Of a DNA stretch of 64,000 bases, positions 44,389 to 52,863 are shown one piece after another. The stretch is from JACVRW01 sp036519295 (GTDB lineage Bacteria; Actinomycetota; Thermoleophilia; Solirubrobacterales; Thermoleophilaceae). The position numbers and the translations under genes were made by a program. The stretch's first letter is position 1, and the number at the start of each line of letters is the position of its first letter. The stretch spans positions 1 to 64,000 of the forward strand of contig DATDLN010000179.1 of NCBI GenBank assembly GCA_036519295.1, written 5' to 3'. Under the pieces are notes generated by a model. It ran no database searches, was not told the DNA's origin, and saw only the letters and a program-made list of their open reading frames with translations.

Positions 44389-45788
44389 GCGAGCTGCTCC
44401 GCCGAGCCCGCGCCTGGGTGCTCGAGGTCCACCCGCACGCGCGCCATCTCGAGCGCACGGTCGACTGGGCTGTCGCGCTCGAGCCGGGGGCGTCCGAGGC
44501 GGTCCGCATCGCCGCGGTCACCCACGACATCGAGCGGGCCTTCCCCGACCGCCAGGCGGGCTGGGACTCGGCAACGAGCTGGGACGATCCCCTCTACAAC
44601 CGCTGGCACCAGGACCGCTGCGCGGACATGGTCGCCGCGTGGCTGCGGGAGCAGGACGCCGAGCCGGCGCTGGTCGACGAGGTCGACGGGCTCGTCCGCA
44701 ACCACGAGGACGGCGGGTGGCCGGAGGCGGACCTCGTGCAGGCCGCGGACTCCATCTCGTTCCTCGAGACGATGGTGGGCGTGGTGGCCGGCTGGGTCCA
44801 GTCGGGCAGCGCGCCGCGCAAGCGCGCCGCCGGGAAGCTCCGCCACTCGCTCGAGCGGATCGCTCCCAGCCTTCCCCGCGCCCGCGGGGAGGGCGCGCCG
44901 CTGCTGGCTGCGGGGCTGCAGCGCCTGGCGGCGACGCCGTCGCCGGAGGAGGTGCTCGCCGCCGCCGGGCTGGTAAGGGAGGGGCGGATCTTCCCGCTGG
45001 CGCGCGACCGCTTCCCGGGCATGCCGCTCTTCCCCGGCCACCCCGCGTTCGAGGTGCTCGCCTACCGGACGCCGCAGGGGATACGCGCCGCGGGCACGCG
45101 ACCCTGGGGACCCGACAACGACGCGGGCCTCGGCTACATGAGCGAACTCGTCCTTGGGACCACCCACAGCGGCGCGCACATCGACGCGCACGCCCACATG
45201 ACGATCGGCCCGGAGGACCGCTGGAACGCCGGCTCCGCGCGGGAGCACCTCGGCGACTTCGGGCCGCTGCGCGGCGACGCCACCGAGATCCCGCCCCTGT
45301 GGCGGCGCGGCGTGCTCTACGACGTTCCGGGCCATCGTGGGGTGCCGTTCCTCGGCCGCGGCGAGGCGGTCGGGGCCACCGAGCTTCGGGAGATCGAGGC
45401 GGCCACCGGCGCGGCCGCCGAGGCCGGCGACGTGGCGCTCGTTCGAACGGGGTACATGCGCCACTGGCCGGACGGCGAGCGGATGGCCGAGCACCGCGGG
45501 CCCGGGGCCGACGCCTCCGCCGCGCGGCTCCTCGCCGACCGCGGCGTGGTGGCGACCGGCTCCGACACCGAGACCTACGAGGTGCAGCCGGCCCCCGACC
45601 TCGGCGAGCCGTCAAACCCGCAGCCGGTACACACCCTGCTCCTGATCGAGCGGGGCATTTACATCATGGAGAGCCTCGACCTCGAGGAGCTGGCGGCGGC
45701 CGGTGCGACCGAGTTCCTGTTCGTGGCGCTGCCGCTGCGGATCCGCGGCGCGACGGGCTCCATGATCGACCCGGTGGCAGTGACCTGA
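44385..45788 (+). CDS. HD-domain/cyclase-family fusion protein
   Basis: 467 residues, two domains. Residues about 1-135 form an HD-type metal domain like DUF4202: His21, His47-Asp48 (THDIE), His75, His107-Glu108 and Asp122. Residues about 205-467 are a cyclase/kynurenine-formamidase-family hydrolase with His261-SGA-His265-Ile-Asp267-Ala-His-Ala-His271. The fusion joins two metal hydrolase folds, perhaps for consecutive steps or regulation. ATG 44385 overlaps the ATP-grasp gene stop. Confidence 0.85.
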   Translation: MSELLRRARAWVLEVHPHARHLERTVDWAVALEPGASEAVRIAAVTHDIERAFPDRQAGWDSATSWDDPLYNRWHQDRCADMVAAWLREQDAEPALVDEVDGLVRNHEDGGWPEADLVQAADSISFLETMVGVVAGWVQSGSAPRKRAAGKLRHSLERIAPSLPRARGEGAPLLAAGLQRLAATPSPEEVLAAAGLVREGRIFPLARDRFPGMPLFPGHPAFEVLAYRTPQGIRAAGTRPWGPDNDAGLGYMSELVLGTTHSGAHIDAHAHMTIGPEDRWNAGSAREHLGDFGPLRGDATEIPPLWRRGVLYDVPGHRGVPFLGRGEAVGATELREIEAATGAAAEAGDVALVRTGYMRHWPDGERMAEHRGPGADASAARLLADRGVVATGSDTETYEVQPAPDLGEPSNPQPVHTLLLIERGIYIMESLDLEELAAAGATEFLFVALPLRIRGATGSMIDPVAVT

Positions 45789-46831
45789 TGCGCGCGCTCG
45801 TCCTCCACGCTCCCGACGACTTCGCCGTCGAGGACGTTCCCCGGCCCGAGCCCGGTCCCTACGAGGTGCTCTGCCGGGTGAGGGCAGTGGCGATGTGCGG
45901 CACGGATCCCCACATCATCGGCGGCGACTTCCCAGGCTTCTGGCCAAAGGCGTTCCCGTTCATCCCCGGCCACGAGTGGTGTGGCGAGGTGGTGGAGCTC
46001 GGACCCGGCGCCGCGGACCTCGGCTTCGAGGAGGGCGTACGGGTGGCGGGGACCTCCCACGCCGGCTGCGGCTTCTGCCGCCTCTGCGTCGAGGGCCGCT
46101 ACAACATCTGCGAGAACTACGGCGACGAGCGGCTTCACCGCCAGTACGGCCATTACACGCAGGGCGTGTACGCCGACTACGCGGTCCACTCGGTCAAGAG
46201 CGTCTTCCGCGTGCCCGACGAGCTCTCCGACGAGGAGGCGGCGATGCTCGACCCCGTTGCCATCGCTCTCCACACCGCCAAACGGGCGGCGTTCGCACCC
46301 GGCGACACGGTGACCGTCGTGGGCCCCGGCGTGATGGGGCTGCTGGCGGCCGACTGCGCCCTGATCCTCGGGGCGGGGCGGGTGCTGGTGGTCGGGCGCG
46401 GTCAGCGACTCGCCAGGGCCGCAGAGCTCGGCCACGAGCCCGTGGACTTCACCGCGGAGGATCCGGTCGCGGCGGTTCGCGAGCGCACGGGCGGCCGCGG
46501 CGCGGACGCCGTTCTCGAGTGCTCGGGCAATGCGGCGGCCGTTGGACAGAGCCTCGAGATGCTGCGTAGGGGCGGGCGCGTGGCGGTAGTGGGGATCCCG
46601 CTGTCGGATGCGTCGATCCCGGTCAAGCGGCTCGTGATGGACGAGCTCGACCTGGTCGGCGTACGCGCGGCGGCCGGTGAGATGCCCGAGGCGATCGCGC
46701 TCGCGGCAGCGGGACGCCTGCGGCTGGGCGAGCTCGTGACCCACCGCTTCGCGCTCGAGGACTTCGCGGAGGCCTATCGCGTGTTCACGGGGCGCGTTGA
46801 CGGAGCGCTGAAGGTCATCGTGCGCCCGTGA
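45788..46831 (+). CDS. Zinc-dependent alcohol dehydrogenase (MDR family)
   Basis: 347 residues. Catalytic zinc: Cys in AMCGTDPHII, GHEWCGEVVE. Structural zinc Cys cluster GCGFCRLCVEGRYNIC. Rossmann motif VTVVGPGVMGLLAADCA binds NAD(P). Threonine/sorbitol-dehydrogenase-like layout. It oxidises a secondary alcohol or polyol-like intermediate. It begins at the A of the fusion gene's stop (TGATG). Confidence 0.94.
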   Translation: MRALVLHAPDDFAVEDVPRPEPGPYEVLCRVRAVAMCGTDPHIIGGDFPGFWPKAFPFIPGHEWCGEVVELGPGAADLGFEEGVRVAGTSHAGCGFCRLCVEGRYNICENYGDERLHRQYGHYTQGVYADYAVHSVKSVFRVPDELSDEEAAMLDPVAIALHTAKRAAFAPGDTVTVVGPGVMGLLAADCALILGAGRVLVVGRGQRLARAAELGHEPVDFTAEDPVAAVRERTGGRGADAVLECSGNAAAVGQSLEMLRRGGRVAVVGIPLSDASIPVKRLVMDELDLVGVRAAAGEMPEAIALAAAGRLRLGELVTHRFALEDFAEAYRVFTGRVDGALKVIVRP

Positions 46832-48006
46832 ACCGGCTCGCCCTGCTCGCGGCGCTCTTCCTTGGCGCGCTTGCGCTGCGTCCGCAGCTCGTGGGCGTCG
46901 GGCCTCTCCTGCCCGACATCGACGACGACCTCGACGTCTCGCACGCGGTGGCCGGCCTGCTGGGAACGATCCCGGTGCTCTGCATGGGCCTCTTCGCGCC
47001 GCCCGCCGCATTCCTCGGCGGGCGGCTGGGCACGCGGGCGGCCATCGGGGTCTGCCTGGCCGGCATCGCCGCCTTCGGGCTCGCCCGCGCGGCGGCGCCG
47101 GGCGCGCCGCTCGTGCTCGCCCTCACCCTTCCCATCGGCGTCGGGATGGGCCTCGCGGGCGCCCTCATGCCGGTCGCCGTCAAGGAGCACTTCGCGCACC
47201 GGCCGGCCTTCGCGAGCGGGATCTACACCACGGGGATCCAGGTCGGTTCGGCTCTCTCGTCCGCCCTCGCCGTGCCGATCGCCGCCGCCTGGGGCGGCTG
47301 GCGGGCCGCGCTGGTGGTCTTCTCCGCCAGCACGGTCCTCATCTTCGCCGGCTGGATGCTGCTCACGCCTCTGGAACGCGAGCACCGCAGGACCGCGCCG
47401 CCGCGGCTGCCCTGGGCCCGGCGCCTCGTATGGGGCCTCGTGCTCGTATTCGCGCTCCAGTCGATCGTGTACTACGGGCTTGTCGCCTGGATGCCCGACT
47501 CGTTTCAGGAGCGAGGCTGGAGCGACCAGTCCGCCGGAGCGCTGCTCGGAGTGATGAGCGTCGCGGCCGTGCCCGGTGGGCTCCTGGTGCCCTACTTCGC
47601 GGATCGCCGCGGCTCACGCAGGCAATGGATGGAGCTCACGGCCGGCGCGATATTCGTCGGAACGATCGGCGTCGCGGCGCTGCCGGACGCGGGCTTCGTA
47701 TGGGCCGTGTTCGCCGGCTTCGGGATCGGCGCCACATTTCCGTTGACCTTGACGCTTCCGCTCGACGCCACGAACAAGCCCTCCGAGGCCGGCGCGGTGG
47801 TGGGTCTGATGCTGGGCGCCGGCTACACCATCGCCGCGGCCGGGCCGATCGCGCTGGGCGCCGTCCGCGATCTCACCGGATCGTTCGCGACCAGCCTGTG
47901 GGTGCTGGTGGCGCTGGCGGCGGCGCTGCTGGCGGCGATCGCGCCCCTGTCGCCCGAGCGGCTGCGGCCGCCGGCGCGCCTCGAGGCGGAGGCCGCCGTC
48001 CCATGA
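46828..48006 (+). CDS. MFS transporter, CynX/NimT-like
   Basis: 392 residues, twelve spans. The N-terminal LGALALRPQLVGVGPLLPDID is the CynX/NimT signature; the second half has GVMSVAAVPGGLLVPYFADRRGSR. Members move small anions or nitro/cyanate-like compounds. Here it probably takes up the pathway substrate or exports an intermediate. GTG 46828 overlaps the dehydrogenase stop. Confidence 0.9.
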   Translation: MNRLALLAALFLGALALRPQLVGVGPLLPDIDDDLDVSHAVAGLLGTIPVLCMGLFAPPAAFLGGRLGTRAAIGVCLAGIAAFGLARAAAPGAPLVLALTLPIGVGMGLAGALMPVAVKEHFAHRPAFASGIYTTGIQVGSALSSALAVPIAAAWGGWRAALVVFSASTVLIFAGWMLLTPLEREHRRTAPPRLPWARRLVWGLVLVFALQSIVYYGLVAWMPDSFQERGWSDQSAGALLGVMSVAAVPGGLLVPYFADRRGSRRQWMELTAGAIFVGTIGVAALPDAGFVWAVFAGFGIGATFPLTLTLPLDATNKPSEAGAVVGLMLGAGYTIAAAGPIALGAVRDLTGSFATSLWVLVALAAALLAAIAPLSPERLRPPARLEAEAAVP

Positions 48007-48911
48007 GCCTCGCTCCGGTGTTCCTCTCCTGCGCGATCACCGGGGGCATGAGCGTGCCCGGGCAGAGCACCGCCATCCCGGTCAACCTCGAGGAGATCGT
48101 CGACTCGGCGGTCGACGCGACCGCGGCCGGCGCCGCGATCGTCCACATCCACGTGCGCGAGCCCGAGACCGGCAAGCCGACGGCCGAGCTCGGGCTGTTC
48201 AAGGAGGTGCTGGCGGGGATCGGCGAGCGCTGCGGCGCGATCGTCCAGCCCACGAGCGGCGGCGGGGTGGGGATGACGATCGAGGAGCGCGCCCGGGTGG
48301 TCACCGAGTGCCGGCCCGAGATGGCGACCTTCAACTGCGGCAGCTTCAACTTCGGCATCTTCCACGTGAGACACCGCCCCGAGATGCAGCCATGGGAGAT
48401 CGAGTACCTGGAGTCCACGCGCGACTACGTCTTCCGGAACACCTTCAGAGACCTCTACCGCCTCTCCGAGCTGTTCCGCGAGGCGGGTACGAAGCCCGAG
48501 TACGAGGTCTACGACGTCGGCCACCTCTACAACCTCCACCACCTGGCCGAGCAGGGGCTCGTGGACTTCCCCTTCCACGTGCAGTTCGTCCTCGGCGTGC
48601 TGGGCGCGAACGCGGCGACGCTCGAGCAGCTCGTCCACATGAGGCGCACGGCGATCTCCCTCTTTGGGGAGGAGCGCTTCACCTGGTCGGCCGCCGGCGT
48701 GGGCTACCCGGGCCAGTTCCATCTGGCCGCAGCCGCCCTGATGCTCGGCGGTCACATGCGCGTCGGGCTCGAGGACAACCTGCGCGTCACGGCGAGCGAA
48801 CGGGCGGGCTCGAACGCGGAGCTGGTCGACAAAGCCATTAGTCTCGCGCCGCTGCTCGATCGCGCTCCCGCCGAGGCGGACGAGGCTCGAGCGATCCTTG
48901 GACTGCGATAA
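48003..48911 (+). CDS. Beta-keto acid cleavage enzyme (BKACE, DUF849)
   Basis: 302 residues, TIM barrel. Zinc ligands His in HIHVREPET and the later HL pair (VGHLYNLHHL), Glu in GLEDNLRV. The family transfers an acyl unit from a beta-keto acid (or related carboxylate) to acetyl-CoA to give an acyl-CoA and acetoacetate-type product. It suggests that the pathway ends in a beta-keto acid. ATG 48003 overlaps the transporter gene. Confidence 0.95.
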   Translation: MSLAPVFLSCAITGGMSVPGQSTAIPVNLEEIVDSAVDATAAGAAIVHIHVREPETGKPTAELGLFKEVLAGIGERCGAIVQPTSGGGVGMTIEERARVVTECRPEMATFNCGSFNFGIFHVRHRPEMQPWEIEYLESTRDYVFRNTFRDLYRLSELFREAGTKPEYEVYDVGHLYNLHHLAEQGLVDFPFHVQFVLGVLGANAATLEQLVHMRRTAISLFGEERFTWSAAGVGYPGQFHLAAAALMLGGHMRVGLEDNLRVTASERAGSNAELVDKAISLAPLLDRAPAEADEARAILGLR

Positions 48912-48925
48912 GGAGGTGCGCCGGG

Positions 48926-49480
48926 ATGGGCCCGTCACACGAGGAAGACGTCCGCGAGATCCGCCGCGTGCACCGGCAGTGGTGGGCGGCGAACCAGGGC
49001 CTGGACGTGGAGAAGATGCGCGAGTGCTTCGCGCCCGACTACCTGATGTGGAATCTCAACTCCCACCCGTACTTCAGCCTCGCCGAGAAGGAGCACCTGT
49101 TCCGCTACTACAAGGACCACATGGTGCCCACGGAACCACCGGAGCTGTGGGACGTCAGCGTCACGGTCGACGGTGACGTGGGCTACGTGACCTCCGAGGG
49201 AATCCTGCCGGTCGTCATCGCGTCGAGCGAGGGCTCCGGCTCGGCGATCATGGACGCGGCGGCGCCCCACTACGAACGTCGCGGCGACACCGTCCGGTTC
49301 CGCTTCCGAGAGACCGCCGTGTTCCGCCGCGACGACGGGCGGGGCAACCCCGTCTGGAAGATCTGGCACTTCCACTGCTCGCCGCTCGCGCCCGAGGACG
49401 AGCCGAGGCCCGGCTTCGGCGACACGGCCGCGGAGCGGGACAGGCGCGGGCCGGTCGAGGTGATGTCCGAGAGCTCTTGA
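48926..49480 (+). CDS. SnoaL-like/NTF2-fold protein in the catabolic operon
   Basis: 184 residues, nuclear-transport-factor-2 fold with QWWAANQGLDVEKMRECFAPDYLMWN and a long loop carrying EKEHLFRYYKDHM; final beta-strands WKIWHFHCSPLAP. AAGGAGGTG just upstream of ATG 48926 is a near-perfect ribosome site, one of the strongest in the window. The NTF2 fold hosts dehydratases and isomerases. It closes block A. Confidence 0.8.
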   Translation: MGPSHEEDVREIRRVHRQWWAANQGLDVEKMRECFAPDYLMWNLNSHPYFSLAEKEHLFRYYKDHMVPTEPPELWDVSVTVDGDVGYVTSEGILPVVIASSEGSGSAIMDAAAPHYERRGDTVRFRFRETAVFRRDDGRGNPVWKIWHFHCSPLAPEDEPRPGFGDTAAERDRRGPVEVMSESS

Positions 49481-49485
49481 GCGCG

Positions 49486-49504
49486 AGCCGCCGAAGGAGC
49501 GGCT
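49486..49504 (+). terminator. Possible hairpin at the end of block A
   Basis: AGCCGC (49486-49491) and GCGGCT (49499-49504) with a 7-base loop begin 5 bases after the last stop of block A. There is no U-tract; support is positional. Confidence 0.35.
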
Positions 49505-49524
49505 GCCGGCGACGCGGATCCCGG

Positions 49525-49553
49525 TTGACCTGCCCCTTGGGCTGCGCTATGAA
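49525..49553 (+). promoter_or_regulatory. Near-consensus promoter of block B
   Basis: TTGACC (49525-49530) and TATGAA (49548-49553, followed by T) are separated by exactly 17 bases, the best housekeeping-type promoter in the window. It should start near 49560 and drive the run from the second hydroxylase to the nucleoside-type importer. Confidence 0.65.
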
Positions 49554-49555
49554 TC

Positions 49556-49579
49556 CGGACCTCGGACGTTAGAGGTCCG
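49556..49579. promoter_or_regulatory. Palindromic operator over the start site
   Basis: CGGACCTC (49556-49563) and GAGGTCCG (49572-49579) form a perfect 8-bp inverted repeat with an 8-base spacer. It overlaps the predicted start of the 49525-49553 promoter. Position and symmetry suit a dimeric repressor, most simply the GntR/FCD regulator encoded at 54343 in the same operon. Confidence 0.6.
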
Positions 49580-49597
49580 ACCACTGACCAGTTGGGC

Positions 49598-51982
49598 ATG
49601 ACAAAGCCTTCCGACTTCCCGAGGGATCCAAGGTCGCGGTGGGTCGGCCGTCGCATGCGGCGGCGAGAGGATGCGGAGCTGCTCACCGGCAAGGGCCGCT
49701 TCATCGGCGACCTCAGCCGCCCCGGGATGGCGCACGCGGTGTTCCTTCGCAGCCCGTTCCCGCATGCCCGCATCGGGTCGATCGATGCGGACCGGGCGCG
49801 GGCCATGCCGGGCGTTCACGCGGTTCTGACCGGGGCGGACCTTCCGCCAGACCTGGGTGCCCAGCCAAACACCCACCTTTTCGGCGAGCGCGAGACGCCG
49901 TACTACGCGCTCGCTCGCGAGCGGGTGCGCTACGCCGGCGAGCCCGTGGCGGTGATCGTGGCCGACTCCGCCTACCTGGCGGAGGACGCCCGCGCGCAGA
50001 TCGTCGTCGACTGGGACCCGCTGCCGTCCGTGGGCAGCGTCGAGCGCGCGCTCGCCGACGATGCGCCGCTCGTCTACGACGACCTGGACTGGCCCGACAA
50101 CGTGGCCGCGACGTTCGAGCAGGAGATGGGCGACGTCGACCGCGCATTCGACGAGGCCGACGTCGTGGTGACCGAGCGCTACCGGATACAGCGGCAGTTC
50201 GCCTGCTCGCTCGAGACGCGTGGCGTGCTCGCGGAGTGGGACGCGAACGTCGACGAGCTGACGCTCTGGACCTCGTCGCAGATCGTGCACATCGCCCGCG
50301 ATCTGCTGGCTGCGGTGCTCGGGCTCCCCGAGCACCGCATCCGCGTGCTCGTTCCCCGCCTCGGCGGAGGCTTCGGGGCGAAGTTCCACTTCTACCCCGA
50401 GGAGACGGCAGTGGCGCTCGCCGCCCGGGCGACGGGTCGACCGGTCAGGTGGGTCGAGGACAGGATGGAGTCGTTCCTCGCCACGGTGCACGCGCGCGAG
50501 CAGCGAGTGGAGCTCAGCATGGCCGCGCGCGAGGACGGGACGATCACGGCCGTCAAGGGCGACCTGATGGGCGACATGGGGGCGGCCCTGCACACGGTCG
50601 GCTACGGGCCGCTGTGGCTGACGGCCGTGATGATCACCAACGTCTACGAGATTCCGAACGCCCGCGTACGAGCCCGCGCGGTCGTGACGAACAAGACGCC
50701 GCTCGGGTCCTTCCGCGGCTGGGGGCAGCCACAGGCCAACTTCGTCGTCGAGCGGACCGTGGACCGCCTGGCGCGGGAGCTCGGAAGAGATCGCGCGGAG
50801 CTCCGGCGGCAGAACCTCATCCCGCCCGAGCGGCTCCCGCGGAAGAGCCTTCACCACACGCTCGACAGCGGCGACTACCCGGCCTGCCTCGACCGCGCGG
50901 TCGCCCTCCTGTCCGAGCGGGGCTGGCCCGACCGCCAGGGCGAGCTGCGCGACCAGGGCCGGCACGTGGGGATCGGCATCTCGTTCTACACGGAGAACTC
51001 CGCCCTCGGTCCGTCGCGGATGCTCAACGAGGGGGGCGTCCAGCAGGGCGGCTACGACATCGCCCGCATGCGCGTGGAGCCCGGCGGCGAGGTGACGCTC
51101 TACACGGGTCTCTGCGAGATGGGCCAGGGCCTGACGAACGCGCTGACGCAGGTGTGCGCCGACAACGTCGGCGTCCACCCCGACCAGATCACGGTCGTCA
51201 CGGGCGACTCGAGCCAGGTGCCGTACACGGGCTACGGGACCGGCGCCAGCCGCGGCGCCGCCGTTGGCGGTGCGGCCGTGATGAAGGCCTCCCGCACGGT
51301 CCGCGAGAAGGTGCTGCGGATCGCGGGGCACATGCTCGAAGCGAACCCCGACGACCTCGAGGCCGAGGACGGGACGATCTTCGTCCGGGGCACGCGGGCC
51401 CGCTCGGTGACCATGGCGGACGTCGGCCGGGCGGCCTACATCCGGGCCATCGAGCTGCCCGAGGGAGAGGACCCGGGGCTGGAGGCGATCGAGGCCTTCG
51501 ACCCACCCCAGTTCGCCTGGCCCTACGGAGCCAACATCGCCGTGGTGGAGGTCGACGTCGAGACCGGCGTGGTCTCGTTCCTGGACTACATCTACGTGCA
51601 CGACTGCGGCACGATCGTCAACCCGACGATCGTCGAGGGCCAGATCCAGGGCGCCGTGGCGCAGGGCATCGGAGCGGCGCTCTTCGAGTCGCTCCCGTAC
51701 GACGACGAAGGCCAGCCGCTGTTCGGCAGCTTCATGGAGTACCTCCTGCCCACCGCGGCCGAATTGCCGCGGCTGGCGATGGAGCACCAGCACACCCCCT
51801 CCCCGAACATCCCGGGCGGCATGAAGGGCGTGGGGGAGGCCGGGACGATCGGCTCGCCGGCGGCGGTCGTGGCCGCCATCGAGGACGCGCTCTCGCCCTA
51901 CGGCGTACGGATCAACGAGACCCCAGTCACGCCGTCCGCGATCCTGTCGATGATCGCCGAGCGCGAGGTGACGGCCGCGTGA
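49598..51982 (+). CDS. Molybdenum hydroxylase large (molybdopterin) subunit, set 2
   Basis: 794 residues, full length for this family. RRREDAELLTGKGRFIGDLS opens the protein; Mo-cofactor segments are GGGFGAKFHFYPEETAVALA, GSFRGWGQPQANFVVER, CEMGQGLTNALTQVCADNVG and the terminal GVGEAGTIGSPAAVVAAIEDAL with the catalytic Glu. GRFIGD and the FRGWG loop are typical of aerobic CoxL-like hydroxylases; no CODH Cys motif is seen. It is only distantly similar to set 1 (different order, different loops). ATG 49598 has no strong ribosome site and lies 38 bases from the predicted start. Confidence 0.94.
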   Translation: MTKPSDFPRDPRSRWVGRRMRRREDAELLTGKGRFIGDLSRPGMAHAVFLRSPFPHARIGSIDADRARAMPGVHAVLTGADLPPDLGAQPNTHLFGERETPYYALARERVRYAGEPVAVIVADSAYLAEDARAQIVVDWDPLPSVGSVERALADDAPLVYDDLDWPDNVAATFEQEMGDVDRAFDEADVVVTERYRIQRQFACSLETRGVLAEWDANVDELTLWTSSQIVHIARDLLAAVLGLPEHRIRVLVPRLGGGFGAKFHFYPEETAVALAARATGRPVRWVEDRMESFLATVHAREQRVELSMAAREDGTITAVKGDLMGDMGAALHTVGYGPLWLTAVMITNVYEIPNARVRARAVVTNKTPLGSFRGWGQPQANFVVERTVDRLARELGRDRAELRRQNLIPPERLPRKSLHHTLDSGDYPACLDRAVALLSERGWPDRQGELRDQGRHVGIGISFYTENSALGPSRMLNEGGVQQGGYDIARMRVEPGGEVTLYTGLCEMGQGLTNALTQVCADNVGVHPDQITVVTGDSSQVPYTGYGTGASRGAAVGGAAVMKASRTVREKVLRIAGHMLEANPDDLEAEDGTIFVRGTRARSVTMADVGRAAYIRAIELPEGEDPGLEAIEAFDPPQFAWPYGANIAVVEVDVETGVVSFLDYIYVHDCGTIVNPTIVEGQIQGAVAQGIGAALFESLPYDDEGQPLFGSFMEYLLPTAAELPRLAMEHQHTPSPNIPGGMKGVGEAGTIGSPAAVVAAIEDALSPYGVRINETPVTPSAILSMIAEREVTAA

Positions 51983-52863
51983 AGCCCCCTCCCTTCGACT
52001 ACGCCACGCCGCGCTCGGTCGACGAGGTTGTGGAGGTGCTCCGCGAGGCGCCGGACGAGTCCAGCCTCCTGGCCGGCGGGCAGAGCCTGATGCCGCTGCT
52101 CAACATGCGGATGGCCCAGCCCCGGGTGGTAGTCGACCTGAACCGGGCGGAGGGCCTCGGCGCGATCGAGCTGACGGGCGAGGGCCGCGTGCGAATCGGC
52201 TCCATGGTCCGTCAGCGGCGCCTGGAGACCGACCAGGAGCTGCGTGACCGGCTCCCGCTGTTGACGGAGGCGGCTCGCCACATCGCGCACGTGCCGATCC
52301 GGATGCGGGGCACGGTGGGCGGCAGCCTCGCCCACGCCGACCCCGCGGCGGAGCTGCCGGCGGCGGTGTGCGCCCTCGAGGGCCGCCTGCTCGTGCGGGG
52401 GACCGAGGTCGAGCGCACGATCCCCGCCGGCGACTTCTTCCTCGGGGCGCTCACCTCGGCGATCGGGCCGGGGGAGCTGCTCGTCGCCGTCGCGATCGAC
52501 ACCCCGCCGAAGGGGACGGGTTGGGCGTTCCACGAGGTGGCCCGGACGCACGGGGCCTTCGCGCTCGCCGGCGCCGCGGCGCTGCTGCACGTCGGCGAGG
52601 ACGGGGGCATCGACCTTGCGCGGCTCGCCCTGCTGGGCGTCGGGTCCGTCCCCTACGTCCCGGACTGGCTCGGCGAGATGGCCGTCGGCGAGGCGCCCGA
52701 CGAGTCGCTCTTTCGCAGGATCGGCGAGCGCGCGGGGGACGAGGTCGCGCCGTTCGACGACGTTCACGCCTCGGCCGACTACCGAAGGCGGGTGGCGGGA
52801 GTGCTGAGCGCCCGCGCCCTCGCGGAGGCGGCCGGCCGGAGCAACGGGAGGGCGTCCGGATGA
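51979..52863 (+). CDS. Molybdenum hydroxylase FAD-binding subunit, set 2
   Basis: 294 residues. FAD loops LLAGGQSLMPLLNMRM and RGTVGGSLAHADPAAELP are canonical CoxM-like. GTG 51979 overlaps the large-subunit stop. Gene order here is large-FAD-FeS, whereas set 1 is FAD-large-FeS, so the two sets were not recently duplicated from one another. Confidence 0.95.
   Translation: MKPPPFDYATPRSVDEVVEVLREAPDESSLLAGGQSLMPLLNMRMAQPRVVVDLNRAEGLGAIELTGEGRVRIGSMVRQRRLETDQELRDRLPLLTEAARHIAHVPIRMRGTVGGSLAHADPAAELPAAVCALEGRLLVRGTEVERTIPAGDFFLGALTSAIGPGELLVAVAIDTPPKGTGWAFHEVARTHGAFALAGAAALLHVGEDGGIDLARLALLGVGSVPYVPDWLGEMAVGEAPDESLFRRIGERAGDEVAPFDDVHASADYRRRVAGVLSARALAEAAGRSNGRASG

Noticed and set aside
49547..51793. 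Long open frame antisense to the second molybdenum hydroxylase
   Set aside because: Same GC-frame effect; no ribosome site or motif, and the sense gene is unmistakable. The same applies to antisense frames at 57936-60248 and 60829-62685.
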